The translations under genes and the position numbers were made by a program. This document shows, one piece after another, positions 14,576-33,800 of a DNA stretch of 64,000 bases. The notes below the pieces were generated by a model, which saw only the letters and a program-made list of their open reading frames with translations, was not told the DNA's origin and did not search any database. Origin of the DNA: Syngnathus acus. Its lineage: Eukaryota; Chordata; Actinopteri; Syngnathiformes; Syngnathidae. Location: assembly GCF_901709675.1 (NCBI RefSeq), contig NC_051105.1, positions 7,245,104-7,309,103 of the forward strand, in the 5' to 3' direction. The first letter of the stretch is position 1; each line of letters begins with the position of its first letter.

Positions 14576-15399
14576 TAATCAGACTGCTGCTTATTTCTTT
14601 TGTGTTATATTAGTGCTTTTTTAATTTTTTCATCACTAATGTTAACACAACAGCAACATAAACCCATATGGCTCCCTCCTCCGTCACTCATGAATACAGA
14701 TTGCCCCGTACAAGGTCACAGAGCGCTCAGGTCACTTGACAATTGGTAGAGAGGCGTGGCTCATCCAGGACGGCAATCAATCGCAGAGCCACATCGCTTT
14801 CAATCAATAATAAGTTAATCAACATCAACGACATCCGGCGGCTTTTATAGATCAGACTGTACTCGAATCCAAATGAGATGCCTATCGGGCCTATCATTGC
14901 TGTCACAGTCACACAAATGTCAGTGCCGACCTGAAATGTTTTAATGGATGGATTCTTCAGATGAAATAATCCCTCACTAGGCCTCAGTGTGCCTGAAATT
15001 GTTACCAAATTTTTCCAAGTGTCTGTGTCCTGGTGAAAATGTGTTTTATTTTTACTGGAACACAAAATGTGAACATATAAACAACTTTACAGTGATAAAT
15101 TACATTAGACGTTCCAACACATCAAGTCCTATTATTTCAAATGATAAAATACTAGTGTCAGCTGTCTGCCGATCAGGCTCAGCGACTCAAGTACCCTATA
15201 ATTTCCGAGTGCAACGATCAAGGCGATAAATACTTTGCAATTTCAAGTCTATCATCAGTGTCACAGTACATGTTGAGACAAATGCACCCCCCCCACCCCC
15301 CCCTGCACTCAAAGCTGATGTCGATTTGCTTTATTTGAATATGACACAAACATGCTTGTGGAGAGTTATGGCTTCTTTCCACGCTCTGCCCCCTCCTCT

Positions 15400-15632
15400 C
15401 TACTATTGGCCGGCGCTGCGATTCTCAGGCCTGCGTGCCTAAAAGCGGGCTGACACATCGAGAGGCTGGCTGGAAACTTTCGATCCGCCCGCTTGTCAGC
15501 GGAGGCCGGATAGTCACGGAAGAGGAGTGGACAAAGTTCACGCAGCCATTCACTCCGTCTCTGCTCTATGTGTGTGTGAGACTCCCTTGCAGCTCTCTTC
15601 CTTGCTTATTGATGGATGCCATCATGACTTGG
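15400..15632 (+). promoter_or_regulatory. Candidate alternative promoter and 5' exon
   Basis: An inverted CCAAT box ('attggccgg' at about 15404) precedes 180 bp of GC-rich sequence. It ends 'gccatcatgacttgg' directly before the consensus donor 'gtaagt' (GT at 15633). Among the candidate first exons in the mid1 upstream region this has the best combination of promoter-like composition and donor. The short ATG frames before the donor are likely untranslated. Confidence 0.25.
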
Positions 15633-18480
15633 GTAAGTTGTTTGTGTGCATGCATGTAAACATTGAGTCATCATCAGCTCAAACAGGTTTGGGCCGGCTC
15701 GCCTTTACTGATTCCTTGGTGTGTTTTTGATCGGAATGTTTCCCAAAGGGACGCGGATGACTAATCGGGAAGGCTGATGGGGGAATTTTGCAGCATCAAA
15801 GCACGACGGAACTTTTCCACCCAGTCAAAGCATCTATTTGTGGAGCGGCATGCTTGTTAAAAAGAGCACATGCATACGGAACTGGAGCTTGTAAATATGT
15901 GAGAACTTCCCCGTCTGTTAGTGACCACCATAAAAGTTCCTTTATGGCTTTTATTACAAGAGCCTTTCATGCATTACCTGCTAAATGTCGCTCACTGAAA
16001 AGTCACTTTTGATTGACACGATGAGGGTTGCCTAAATTATTCCATGCGTGCATCGAACAATTTACATGCTTGACATGAACGCAAGTTGGTACGCAAGCTT
16101 TGTCCTGCTAATTGCTTACTTATCTTGTTTGTGTGAGGAGGAATGTTTGACATCTTCCCACGGGAGTGTGTTGTTCCCTTTGATGGCCTCTTGGACAGGC
16201 GTTGCCGTGGAAACGCATGTGGGTGTTCTTTAAGGAGTGGATATTAAGGTCACAATTTGTGGAATCTGAAAGATTGCAGACCACCACGGGTGCAACGGAG
16301 AAGTAGTGGTTGGTTAGCACGTCTGGTCACAATTTTGAGATTCTTGGTTTGAATCTTTGTGTTGTAGGTTTGGTTCATTAAAGACTCTTAAAAGAAAGAT
16401 TAGCTTTGTAAGACAGTATTACGAGAAAATATTTTGGTTTTGACATTTTTGGGATGCTTAGACGTTTGAAGTGGAATTCGGAAATTGGAATTAAGCAGAA
16501 AAATCCGAGTATGGCTATTTTGCCACTTTCTGTCAATTGATTCAAAAGATGGATGACTCTTGCTGGCTCCAATGTTTATTACAGTACTTTACATTTGAAC
16601 AATATTGCCACATCTGTGTAAAAGCCCAGAGCTATCAAATCAACATGCCAAAGAAACGAATGACTCCAGGACTGCAATGTGGTTTAATAAATCCCCGCGT
16701 ATTATAGCAATCCGCAAATATCGCGCCAATGGATCCCTTGTGGTAGTACTCCTCCGCTCTTGTCTGACTTTTGGACCAGGGTCACCAGCCAATTGAAGTT
16801 GGATCTAAACATTTCATAGCTAAATGTCAAATCCTGCACTGCAGGGTCTACAATAGTTGTAGTTATTAAATGAGCCACACAGTGGTGCACTGTGACTATT
16901 TTCCGCATGGTAACCCTTGCTGATGTTTGCTTTCTCCAAATTGAAGTGTGTTGCTGTAACAAAAACAACAGGTTGGAAGTCTCATTGTTTAAAAAAAAAA
17001 AAAAAAATGTTCCTTATGGTCTGGTGCACACGTGGTGTTTTCCTCACTGCTGGCACGTGCCAAGTCACACTCAGGAAATTTGTGCAGTTGACCTCAACTA
17101 CAAGCAAGGAATGTAGACAAAGATTGTTTGGATATAAAATTAAAAATAGAACCCACGGTGTTAGGATTTTTCCTATATTATATTTGTAATTTTGTTTATA
17201 CATTGTTTGCAGTGACTTGGAACAGGGCATCCAAAAATAACTGGATAATGACTTTAAAGACATTATAGTGTATTTATTTTTACTTTAGCACTATTTGCAC
17301 TGGAATGGAATGTGTGTTGCTGTTTTTTAGTTTGAACCATGCTTGTAATGTAACTTTTTTTTAAAACCTATGTTTACATATCACAAATTCCATGGACGTT
17401 AAGTGGAAAGCATTCAAGTGTTCTTTAAGTTTCACTTGCAATTTGAAAACATGACCTTTCGTGTCTTGTTTTGAGATTGTTGGAGATGTAAATTCCTGGT
17501 ATGCACGTGTGCCGACTCTCGAGTTGTTTTCGCACCAATTTTCTCTTACCAGAACCACCACAAAAAGTTAAGAGTAGTTTGCTTTCAACAAAGAAACTGA
17601 TATAGGCTTTTGTTTGCTTGTCGATGCGTTGGCACTTTTATCCACACCCATGGTTTCCATGGCAACGTTTCATGCAAGTGCTTGAACCCCAATTGTAAAT
17701 TCTGGTTGAATAGATTTTGCAAATTTGGAGTAGCATCCAATAGTGGCAACAATGAGGCGGACCGGTCAGGAAGCAGGAAGTGTGCGTCTAATCTCAGCAT
17801 TGCGTCGGGGAGCAGATCAGGGTACATTTGTCGCTCTAATGAAGCGCTTTGCCGGGCTAAAGCCGTAAATCACATTATAGGCCTGAGCGGGCCGCGGCGG
17901 AGCGTGGCGGCTTCGTGGTGCACCGGCAGGACCGCGGGTTGGTCACGGCCGCGCTCATTACCTGTAATGACGTTAGGTGTCTTCCCCGGAAAAAAAAAAG
18001 TGGCTGCGAAGCGCTATGCTTTGCGGCTGTCATTAATGGCTGATAAAAGGCCGCGTCCAAACGGATTAGAAAGTGCTTGAGCGAGAAATTGTCTCCCTAT
18101 TTTTTGACATTGTCGTCGTTTGATCTCTAAACGAGCCATTACTTGCTCATCAAATCAACGTGCCGGTGATAAGTTCATTTCTTGACAAAGCTTCACGCGT
18201 TTGCGCCGAGCGGTGCGTAACTACTGCGATGGCAGTCACGCTTAATTGTATGTCAAAACGTATTAGCATTATCATTGAAGCAAAAATAATTTCACCTTAA
18301 AAAAGCAGATTCAAACTTAAGCCGTTTTTTTTTTTAATTATGCCGGTTTGACACTGGAACGGCCTTGCTTGACCTTGACTGCTTGCTTTACCGTTTTTTG
18401 GTGCCGTATGGTTCGTCGGTCGACCGGGTCCGAATGAGGTTGTGATGTCACTGCCTTCTGATTGGGCGACAGAACTAGAC
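15633..18480. other. Non-coding stretch, with repeat crumbs and a CpG-rich patch
   Basis: Bases 16305-16370 hold a degraded reverse-oriented piece of the common fish repeat ('gtggttggttagcacgtctg'). Bases 17860-18070 are CpG-rich, with several CG-containing GC boxes and 'attacctgtaatgacgtta'. No coding exon is recognised. Confidence 0.4.
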
Positions 18481-18489
18481 AGGTATAAG

Positions 18490-18655
18490 GTATGCCTGCC
18501 CTGAACTTGTTGCCAACCAATCACAGGGCATACTGAATAGTCACAAACAAGCATTTTCGTATGTTTTTTTTGAAATGTGGTGGGAAGCCGCAGTTCCGGG
18601 AGAAATCCTAACCGAAATTCGAACCCACAAACTCTCAACTGTAGACCGTGGATGA
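18490..18655 (+). repeat. Teleost interspersed repeat copy
   Basis: In order the copy shows 'gttgccaaccaatcacaggg', 'gaaatgtggtgggaagccg', 'gggagaaatccta' and 'attcgaacccac'. This is the middle-to-tail portion of the repeat also seen at 29930-30200. Confidence 0.7.
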
Positions 18656-19295
18656 AAGAGATTAAGTCAAAGGCCCATTCGTCATTCCCAGGGAATGTCA
18701 CTAAGATTCCCATGTCGGTTTCCCAGAACTACTTAGGTTTTGTTTGAATTTAGCGTAGCTTTTAATATCAACTGAGAGAGTGTGTGTACATATGTGTGTG
18801 TGTGTTTTGAAGCCGGAAGAGGAGTCACTCAGGGGACAGTCGATGAGTGGCGGAGGCATGGCAAGCTGACGGCAAGCTCCACTTGAAGGCCGACTGGGAT
18901 GTGGCAGATGATGTCATGTCATGTCAGCTTTGGCTCGGTGTCGATCACCGGGGGAGAGTTTAGATGTTGCAAGTCACCGGCATTGTGTTTCCGAGCCATT
19001 TGTTTCGGTTGTTACGCCGCTCCGGATTGTCCTTCGGATTTGTTGGACATCTCAGAGTTTGCCGGGTGGATCACGGGGGAGTTTTGTCAGACTTTTTGTC
19101 GGCGTGACTCATGTGCTTGTCTACACCTCCCTGGTGAATAGCACAACATTGCATGGAGTTTGATGTGAAGCAGTTATGATGCAAGCAAAACGCAGTCCTC
19201 TGACTGTATGAAAACGTTTGTAATTGTAGTGCACAGTATTTATTTATTTTGTTGGAGTTTGCCTCAGTTTCTTCTCTGAGTCCAATTGAATGAAA

Positions 19296-19506
19296 TTCTT
19301 GATCTTGTTCTTCTTGTTCTTCTCCTTGTTCTTCTCCTTCTTCTTCCTCTTCTTTTTGTTCCTTTTCTTCTCCTTGTACCTTTTCCTCTTCTCAGTTTTC
19401 TTTTTCTCAGTCTTCTTCTCCTTCTTCCGCTTCTTCTTGTTCCTCTTTTTGCTCCTTTTCTTCTTGTTCCTTTTCTTCTTCTTAGTCTTCTTCTTGTTCT
19501 TCTTTG
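19296..19506. repeat. Polypyrimidine (TTC/TTCTCC) tract
   Basis: About 210 bases are almost entirely C and T on the + strand, in irregular TTC, TTG and TCC units. The minus strand is correspondingly poly-purine. Open frames across it (Leu/Phe-rich or Arg/Lys-rich) are composition artefacts. Such mirror-like homopurine tracts can adopt triplex structure. Confidence 0.9.
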
Positions 19507-20857
19507 TGATTGGATTCTCTCTATATTAACTGCAGAGTTCCTGGAAGAATTTTTGTCCTCATCTCCGTTTGACACAGCATTGCATTGTTGTGCAAAGGTC
19601 AAAGGGACACCAACCGACCCACACAAAGGAAAGCATGACACTGATATGAGCTGCTATCACATAAAAGTAACCTTTTTAGCTTATGGGCTGAGCCCCTCTC
19701 TTTCTCACTCTCGCTTACTTTCGCTCATGCACGTACACGCACGCACGCACACAATAACACAGACGCACACGCTCCTCTTCCAGTATCGGCCATCCCTCCG
19801 GCTGTAGGTGGAGCTGGAGCTTTCCTGGAATTGTCGGGCAACTTTTCCTGTTGTGCTGGCTCCGGTCTCGCTCAATCAGCTCTGCGGTGGGATTCAGGGG
19901 AATGTCGGTCTCGGGAGTCACAGCCGTGCTTCCCAGCCTGCCGACGATGCCTCCTCCGCTCTGGTGGATGTGATTTTTTTTCTCCCCGTTGTGGTCAAAG
20001 GTCTTCTTCCTTCTGCAGAAATGAATCGGCGGTGCGAAACGGGGCGGAATCCATCGGTGGGTCAATGGCAAAGTGTTGCACAGATTTGTGGTGTTTTTGG
20101 GGAAATTTCTAATCCGGCATGTGTTTGTTATAGAGTTGTTATATTTTCTGTATTTGGGCAGCAGAAAACAGTTTGGTGAGACTCCGTTACGCCACTTTTT
20201 ATTCTGTAAGACCTAAATTGAAGTTATTGATCGGATGGCATGTCACCAGAGCTTCAGCTTCCGCTATACGCATGAAAGTGACATCACCAGTTTAACAATC
20301 CCACACTTGTCCACTCATGTGTGCGTTTGTGCGTTAAAGGAAGCAACATGCTCCGAGGTAAATGCTGTCTACTTCCCCACTAACACAAGCTTTTGAGTTC
20401 TTCACACATAATGAGCGGGTATGTCAAGGATTCACCCCCTGCCCGTGGAAATAGGGGTGGGGGTGTGTGAATGGTGGAAGGTCAGAGGGTGCGCTATGTC
20501 CACTCACAGCTGGGGTGTCTGACCCGGCCCGGGAACAAAGGAGTCAGTGTGTGTGATAGTGTGGAGCTCACGGAGGCCCGAGCCATCAGCAAAGGGGGCC
20601 AATCCGCTTCTGCTTGACTGAGCTGTCAGTCCCCGCCGCAGCATATGGTGAAGGATGAGAGGGGTGAAAGTACTTTAGCCGAGCCAAATTAAAAAGGCTG
20701 ATGATCCAGTTAAATGGCAGGAAGGCAGATGTGTTGCCGTGTTAGACACCGGCGGCAAAGTTCTGCCTTTAAAATGGGAACAATGCACGCTTGTCGGTAG
20801 TAATGTATTTTAAAGTACAATACAATGCAAACAATATAAAAGTGCAAACCGAACAAA

Positions 20858-20905
20858 TCCATCCATTTTCTGAACCGCCTTCCCTCAATAAGGTTTTCAG
20901 ATTTG
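20858..20905 (+). repeat. Short fish repeat fragment
   Basis: 'aatccatccattttctgaac' followed by 'cgccttccctcaataagg' matches the start of the ATCC-tailed teleost repeat. Confidence 0.6.
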
Positions 20906-21008
20906 GGTTACTTTAGGGTTGTTTGTCACAATGACACATGTAAATCATCATGTCCGAAGTTTGAAGTCATCGTAATGTCTAAATATGAGCGTTCCTGTCT
21001 GTGTGCAG

Positions 21009-21064
21009 ATAGCTGAGCGGCTTCCCTGGATTTCGCTGCCCTCTCCTCTTAGTTTGGCTTGAAG
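21009..21064 (+). other. mid1: mid1 5' UTR part of first coding exon
   Basis: A pyrimidine-containing acceptor 'tgtctgtgtgcag' ends at 21008, so this exon probably begins at 21009 and an upstream untranslated exon must exist. The frame ending in TGA at 21060-21062 closes just before the ATG. A TTG-AAG codon pair precedes the ATG in frame, but the family's conserved N-terminus begins at the ATG at 21065. Confidence 0.6.
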
Positions 21065-28067
<7,003 letters not shown>

Positions 28068-28104
28068 CTCGCTGGACATTTTTTGTGGACGTTTTGATAG
28101 GCAC

Positions 28105-28110
28105 AATAAA
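28105..28110 (+). terminator. mid1: Polyadenylation signal of mid1 (proximal)
   Basis: AATAAA lies 38 bases after the mid1 stop codon. A second AATAAA at 28425-28430 could give a longer 3' UTR. Human MID1 has a long 3' UTR, so the distal site may be used too. Confidence 0.55.
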
Positions 28111-28621
28111 TGACTGTTTGTTTCTCATGCAATCTTTTTAATAAGTTTAACAATTTGCGTTTCTGAAATTATTTTCAGGCATTTTACTTTGCACATGTAT
28201 GTACATTATTCTGCTGGAGCATTTTTAAAGGGGATACCTACTGTTTTAAATGACTAAAATATTTTAAATAGGCTGCAATTTTTTTTACTTAATCTTAATT
28301 TGCGCATTTGTATCCATGTGATGGAAAAATGTTTTTTGAGGAATCATCATAGTTCGAACGTTGAGGGCTGTGTGATAAATCTCTATTTTTCAGCACTTTG
28401 AGGAGGAAAAAAAATGACTGTCACAATAAAATGTATTTCTAAGTCACTTTCGAAGTCAAAATGTTTTCATTTTTATTTTCTAGTTTCAATTAAATTTGAA
28501 TAATTGAAGAAATTGTAAAGTATGAAAAAAAAAAAAACAGGCTTCAAAATCAGGGTGTCAAATTCTGTAGGCATGTCTCCTGAATGGGTGAAAACCAGCC
28601 GAGCAACTTTTTGTCTTCAGA

Positions 28622-28690
28622 TCTTTCCAGCGTAAGATGACTTGGTATGACGTGGACAGCAACGACCCTGCCAGTGGCTGGCACCTTATG
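28622..28690 (+). other. Possible isolated exon-like segment, function unknown
   Basis: After 'ttgtcttcag' the frame starting at 28622 reads roughly S-F-Q-R-K-M-T-W-Y-D-V-D-S-N-D-P-A-S-G-W. It has ordinary coding composition and is followed by 'atggtaaca', a weak donor. No family is recognised and no partner exon is found. It may be chance or a relic. Confidence 0.12.
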
Positions 28691-28790
28691 GTAACAGCAA
28701 TTTTAATCATGTTTGTTGTTGTCAATCATGTGAATTCGCTAGGCTAATTAACATGATCAGCCATAGACTTTTTTGCACTTTTGCATTTTT

Positions 28791-28935
28791 TTCCATCCAT
28801 TTTTTTACGTCCATCCATCCATCCATCCATCCATCCATCCATCCATCCATCCATCCATCCATCCATTCTCTGAACCGCTTTATCCTCACGAGGGTGGCGG
28901 GCGCGTTGGAGCCTACCCCAGCAATCTCTGATTAA
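28791..28935 (+). repeat. (ATCC)n array with teleost repeat body
   Basis: About 14 ATCC units from 28811 are followed by 'attctctgaaccgctttatc', 'ctcacgagggtggcgggcgc' and 'ttggagcctaccccagcaat'. This is the head of the repeat family dispersed across the window. Confidence 0.9.
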
Positions 28936-29929
28936 AGCTTGGAAAAGCATTCATCACATTGCAGTCAAAAAGTGGGTAGGGAATAAAAACAGCAATGTGT
29001 GCGCGTGTGCGTGTGTGCACGTGTAATTTGACGTGATGTGCTCTGACGTGTATCTTTGTGCTGGTGTAACACAGCTTGAACTCTGCAGTGGCTCGTTTCC
29101 AGCAAAACGGATAAGCACACTGAACTCCACGTGACCTCCCCACGAGACCCCCGGCCGGCTTTTACAAGGTTGCCACCCGCATGCTTTGAGACCCTTCAAC
29201 AAATGCTGCAGGCCATTATCGAACAATTATGAAAAATATGTACGCGTATGTTCACCGCCTTCATAATTTCTCCCCCAAATGAGTCAATTAGTGTAAAAGC
29301 ATATACATATAAAAGAAAGCAAATTACCCATTATTACACAGCATCAAAAGTTTTTTTCAATTTAAAATAAGACATAATGTTCCTACTAATATTGTTTTCT
29401 TTTTCATCTCATCTTGTACGGAATATGTGATATGCTAAACTGCGCCTCAAAATGAAAACTGCACATTCACACACAGAAGAACAGCAGAAAATAGTCCTTA
29501 AAAATATGCCTCCAGGCTCCACTTATTCATTTGTATTTATGTAAGAGTTTTTCTCATGCATTTTTGGTCCCCAGCTTTGTTGTTGTAGAGATAAAATATA
29601 CATAGACGAAACAGAAATGGGTTTGGAACAAGTAGAATGGAATTTAAAAAGAAAGACAACACAATGGCAGACTTTCATGTAAATCGATTTTGACTTCGTA
29701 AACTCACATGGTTCAATGTTATGTACGGCAAAAAAAGAGTTCGAGGTTTTGCATGTGCCTTTTCATATTTCATTCATGTCATATCCTCTACGCTATTTGT
29801 GCAGTGCGACCCCACCCAATTACAAAAATATTTGGACTTCCTCCAAAGAATTTTCAGATTTCCTAATGGTTCACCCAAGTCCCACCCAAATATCGCAAGC
29901 AAAACATGCAGCACTGACCTCAATCTGAC

Positions 29930-30200
29930 CTCTATTCATTTTCTATATTGCTCATCATTTGGGATGTCAGCCACATGACATAAACAACCATTCACTACTA
30001 TAGAGAGTTTAGAGTCACCAATGAACCTGTCTAACATGTTTTTTGAGATGTGGGCAGGAAGCCAATGTACTCAGTGAAAATCCCATGCAAGTATGGGGAG
30101 AGCCTACAAACTCAACACAGAAAGGCCTGAGCTGAGATTTGAACCTTAGAATTGTGAAGCAGACAAACTAACCACTTGGCCACGCGCTACCCAATATAGG
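29930..30200 (+). repeat. Teleost interspersed repeat, best-preserved long copy
   Basis: In order the copy shows 'ttcattttctatattgctca', 'tagagtcaccaatgaacc', 'gagatgtgggcaggaagcc', 'gaaaatcccatgcaagta', 'ggggagagcctacaaactc' and 'gatttgaaccttagaattg', then 'ctaaccacttggccac'. The end resembles tRNA A/B-box phrasing, suggesting a short retroelement mobilised by LINE machinery. Confidence 0.75.
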
Positions 30201-30699
30201 ACATCAAGTATTTAATACAGTAATCCCTCGTATATTCCGGGGTTGTTAAAATCCAGCAAATGAAAGTAACCACAACATCTCCATAAATTTTCAAGCATCA
30301 TGCATACATTACCAACAAATATAGTACATGCATATGAGTTGCAAGTATTATTTTTGTCCACTTAGGGGTCATCATCCACAGTCCCTGTGAATATGTGTAT
30401 GTCTTTAAAATGTGAGTCTGGTGTATGGAATGAGCATATTAAGATATTGAGTAGGGAATGCACAAATTATTCCCAACACATGCTAAGGCTGTTGTGTAAG
30501 TGTATTTATAAATTGGACACTGTAAAATAATAATTTTAATAATAATAAATAATAAATAAACAATAATACATTTTAATGATAATAAAATAATAATTTTAGT
30601 TTTAAATAATATATGTTTGTCACTTTCAAATATAATTACTTTTCTACATTCATACAAATTAATCTAAAAAAATCATTTATGAGCCATTACCGAGACAAC

Positions 30700-30835
30700 G
30701 TAAACCGCTATGTGATTGGCTCACCCTCATTCATTTGCTAAGCCCCGCCTACTAGTATCCCGGAACAGGAAGTAGCATTCGTGTCCTGCTGACGTTTAAG
30801 CTGCCTCCGTAGCTCCTCCCTACCGACGAGTGACG
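30700..30835 (+). promoter_or_regulatory. cog3: cog3 core promoter, TATA-less
   Basis: An inverted CCAAT box (ATTGG at 30715-30719), a GC box ('agccccgcct' at 30741) and an ETS site (CAGGAAGTA at 30766-30774) lie within 125 bp upstream of the ATG. No TATA is seen. This is the usual layout for a housekeeping gene, which fits a Golgi complex subunit. Confidence 0.6.
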
Positions 30836-33800
30836 ATGGCGACCACAGAGCAGCAGTCACTACTCGACTTGACAGATAAGGAGACCCGGGAGAAGCTATC
30901 GCTGTGGGACGGCCGCCCGGACGCCATGGCTCCCCTCACGGGCAGGCAGACGGACTCCGTGCTGGACATCCGAGCCGCCGCCGAAACGATCGCTATCCCC
31001 TCCGAGGTGAGCTCCGGAGCTTGCTCGCTAGCATTGATGCTAACTGACTTTCTCATGACTGTCACTTACACTAAACTCACTCATATAATAATATATTAAC
31101 TGTGATATGATCGTTCCGTTTTTCACCTTTTTCTAACTTTTAAAAATGATACTTAATTGAGGATTTACTGGGACTGTTGCTGTGTAGTTACCAATTGAGG
31201 ACCTGGGCAATCTGTCATCTCGCTCTCTTCAATCTACTTTCACCGCCACTGTGCCCCAATCAACAGAGGACATCCTCCTCAAAGGCTTCCAGATGCTCCA
31301 GATGGACAACGATCAGATAGAAACTGCACAACAGGTTGCCTAATACTCATTTTAAACGTTCTACATGTCACTAGACACATGCTATGTGCTGTCAGCATCA
31401 CAACACGTTGTGTGTTGCAGTTTTTTGCCTGGTTTGCCAAGTTACAAGCCAACATGGATCAGGATGAGAGTGCAAAGTACAGGTGTGTCAATATTTAATG
31501 CTTTTATACTACGCACACTGCTTGGTTGCACTATGAGGCATGTCCAACGCTACTAGCCTTTGGTAATAAAGTTTGGAGTTGTATTCAAACATTATATATG
31601 TTTACTGTTATGGTTGGAGAACTCAGTTCAGCAAGAATTAAATTATTCATTAGTTAGATTTCCCCCCCCCCTATATTGTTGTTTTTTACAGACATAGTGG
31701 TTCTCCTCAGATAATTGTTCTTCCAAACGTCTGTCCAATCTGTCAGTATTTTATCACAGATAACAAATTACATAGATTTTTGCCAACAAGCTAAGATGCA
31801 CTAGCACCTCATCTAAAGCAAGCAATATAGTCTACATTTAATTTTGAATTGCAGGCGAACGCGAGATGATCTGAACTGCTACCAGGAGCAATGTGATGCC
31901 ATCCTGAAAGATGTCAGTGCTGCTTTGGAGCAACTGGATTCCTTGCAAAAACAGTACTTGTTCGTGTCCAACAAGACCGGCACTTTACACGAGGCTTGTG
32001 AGCAACTTTTGAAAGAACAAGTAAGGAATAATGAGTTCTTTAAAATAAATGTTTAGTGGTGTCATTAAATAAATAGCATACATAACATTCCTATTTTGCA
32101 ATATTTGACTTGTCTGGCTACTTCAGATTCAAATATTTTTTTCTATTATTTCTCCTTTGCAGGCAGAGCTTGTTGACCTTGCGGAGAGCATACAACAGAA
32201 ACTCTCATACTTTAATGAACTCGAGCACATAAACACGGTTGGCTTTTGTTTCTTTTTCTTTCAAGAAATCTCATTTTAGTCAATGTATTATATACACATT
32301 TTTTACAGATTTTTCTCTATCTGCGTTTTCAGAAGTTGAACTCGTCCACATTGTCCGTAAATAATGAAGGCTTTATACCGATGCTCTCTAAACTGGATGA
32401 CTGCATTGAGTATGTTTCTTCACATGTAAGTACTTTGTGTCTTTTGTTCTTGTCACATCATTATTATAAGTTGAAATAAAAATAAAAATCCTGCTGGAAA
32501 GAAGGGATCTTCCCTATTGGTGTACGTGTCCGTACTGAAATTGACTGACTTGCTCATGACTTGTATGTGTGTCTGTTTTTTTTTTTAAAGCCTAATTTCA
32601 AAGACTACCCTGTTTACATGGGCAAGTTTAAACAGTGTCTCTCCAAAGCCATGCACTTCATGAAAGTCCACATTGTAAACACCATGCAGAACCTCTCAAG
32701 CTCTTTAACGAAAAGGGTAAGACACAGCCATAATTGTATCTTGTTGATATAATTAATGTCATTTTGTTTCGTGATGGAACAATGTTCTGCTTGTTTTCCA
32801 GGATCCAATGAATTTGGCCAACGCTGACAATGCCTTTACTCTCTACTATGTTAGATTTAGAGCAGCTGCACCCAAAGTTCGAGTAAGTTTTTTTTAAATT
32901 ATTTTTTTAAAATAAATATTAGCACTGTGCAGAAGTGTCCTTTATTTTCTTCTAGTCGTTGATAGAACAGATCGAACAGCGGGCGGCAAAGATTCCAGAG
33001 TGAGTGCTCTCCATTTTTAAAAGTACATTTCCACACAATGGTGTCTGCATCAAGTCTCTGCGTCTTCCTGCAGATACCATCACCTGTTGGATGAAATCCA
33101 TCAGTGTTACCTGGACCAGAGAGAGCAGCTCCTCACACCCAGCATTGCTTCCACCATCACAGATCTGGCCCAGCAGAACAGCAAAGACCACTGCGCCCTG
33201 GTGAGGCACGACCAAGCTCAAAGCACAGCTGCCCTTCTTAAAAGCTCTCTCCTCTGACTTTTCACATCGGACGAGAAAGCGCCCAGGCTTAGACCCAAAC
33301 GTATTTCCCGGCGTCTCGAGGAATCGGTGCACATGATGAATGGCTTCAACTTGCTGACATTTGGGCTGTCGCAAATGTTGTTCGGTGGTTCAAAAGGACT
33401 TTTCTGTTTTCTGTGCAGGTCCGCAGTGGCTGTGCCTTCATGGTTCATGTGTGCCAGGATGAGCATCAGCTTTACAATGAGTTCTTCTCCAAGCCCACAC
33501 CCAAACTGGAGTGAGTAATGCCGCTACATTTTTTGCTGTGTTTTGAAATGCACTGGAATTAGAGATAAGCAGTTATTAGTTCAACAAATGTAAATTCAGA
33601 CTTGTTTTACTGTTTGACAGCGAGTTACTGGAGAAGCTGTGTGTGTCCCTGTACGACGTTCTGCGCCCTCTGATAATCCACGTCATCCACCTGGAAACTC
33701 TTTCGGAGCTCTGTGGCATTCTCAAGACCGAGATGCTGGAAGACCACGTTCACCACAACGGTGGGTTAAAGCTTCTGTTCCCCTCAGAGCCTATTATAAT

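Noticed and set aside
19264-19807. Leu/Phe-rich and Arg/Lys-rich open frames
   Set aside because: They follow from the pyrimidine tract's composition. No membrane or basic protein family is recognisable outside the tract.
21059-21064. In-frame TTG start two codons upstream of the mid1 ATG
   Set aside because: The family's conserved N-terminus begins exactly at the ATG at 21065.
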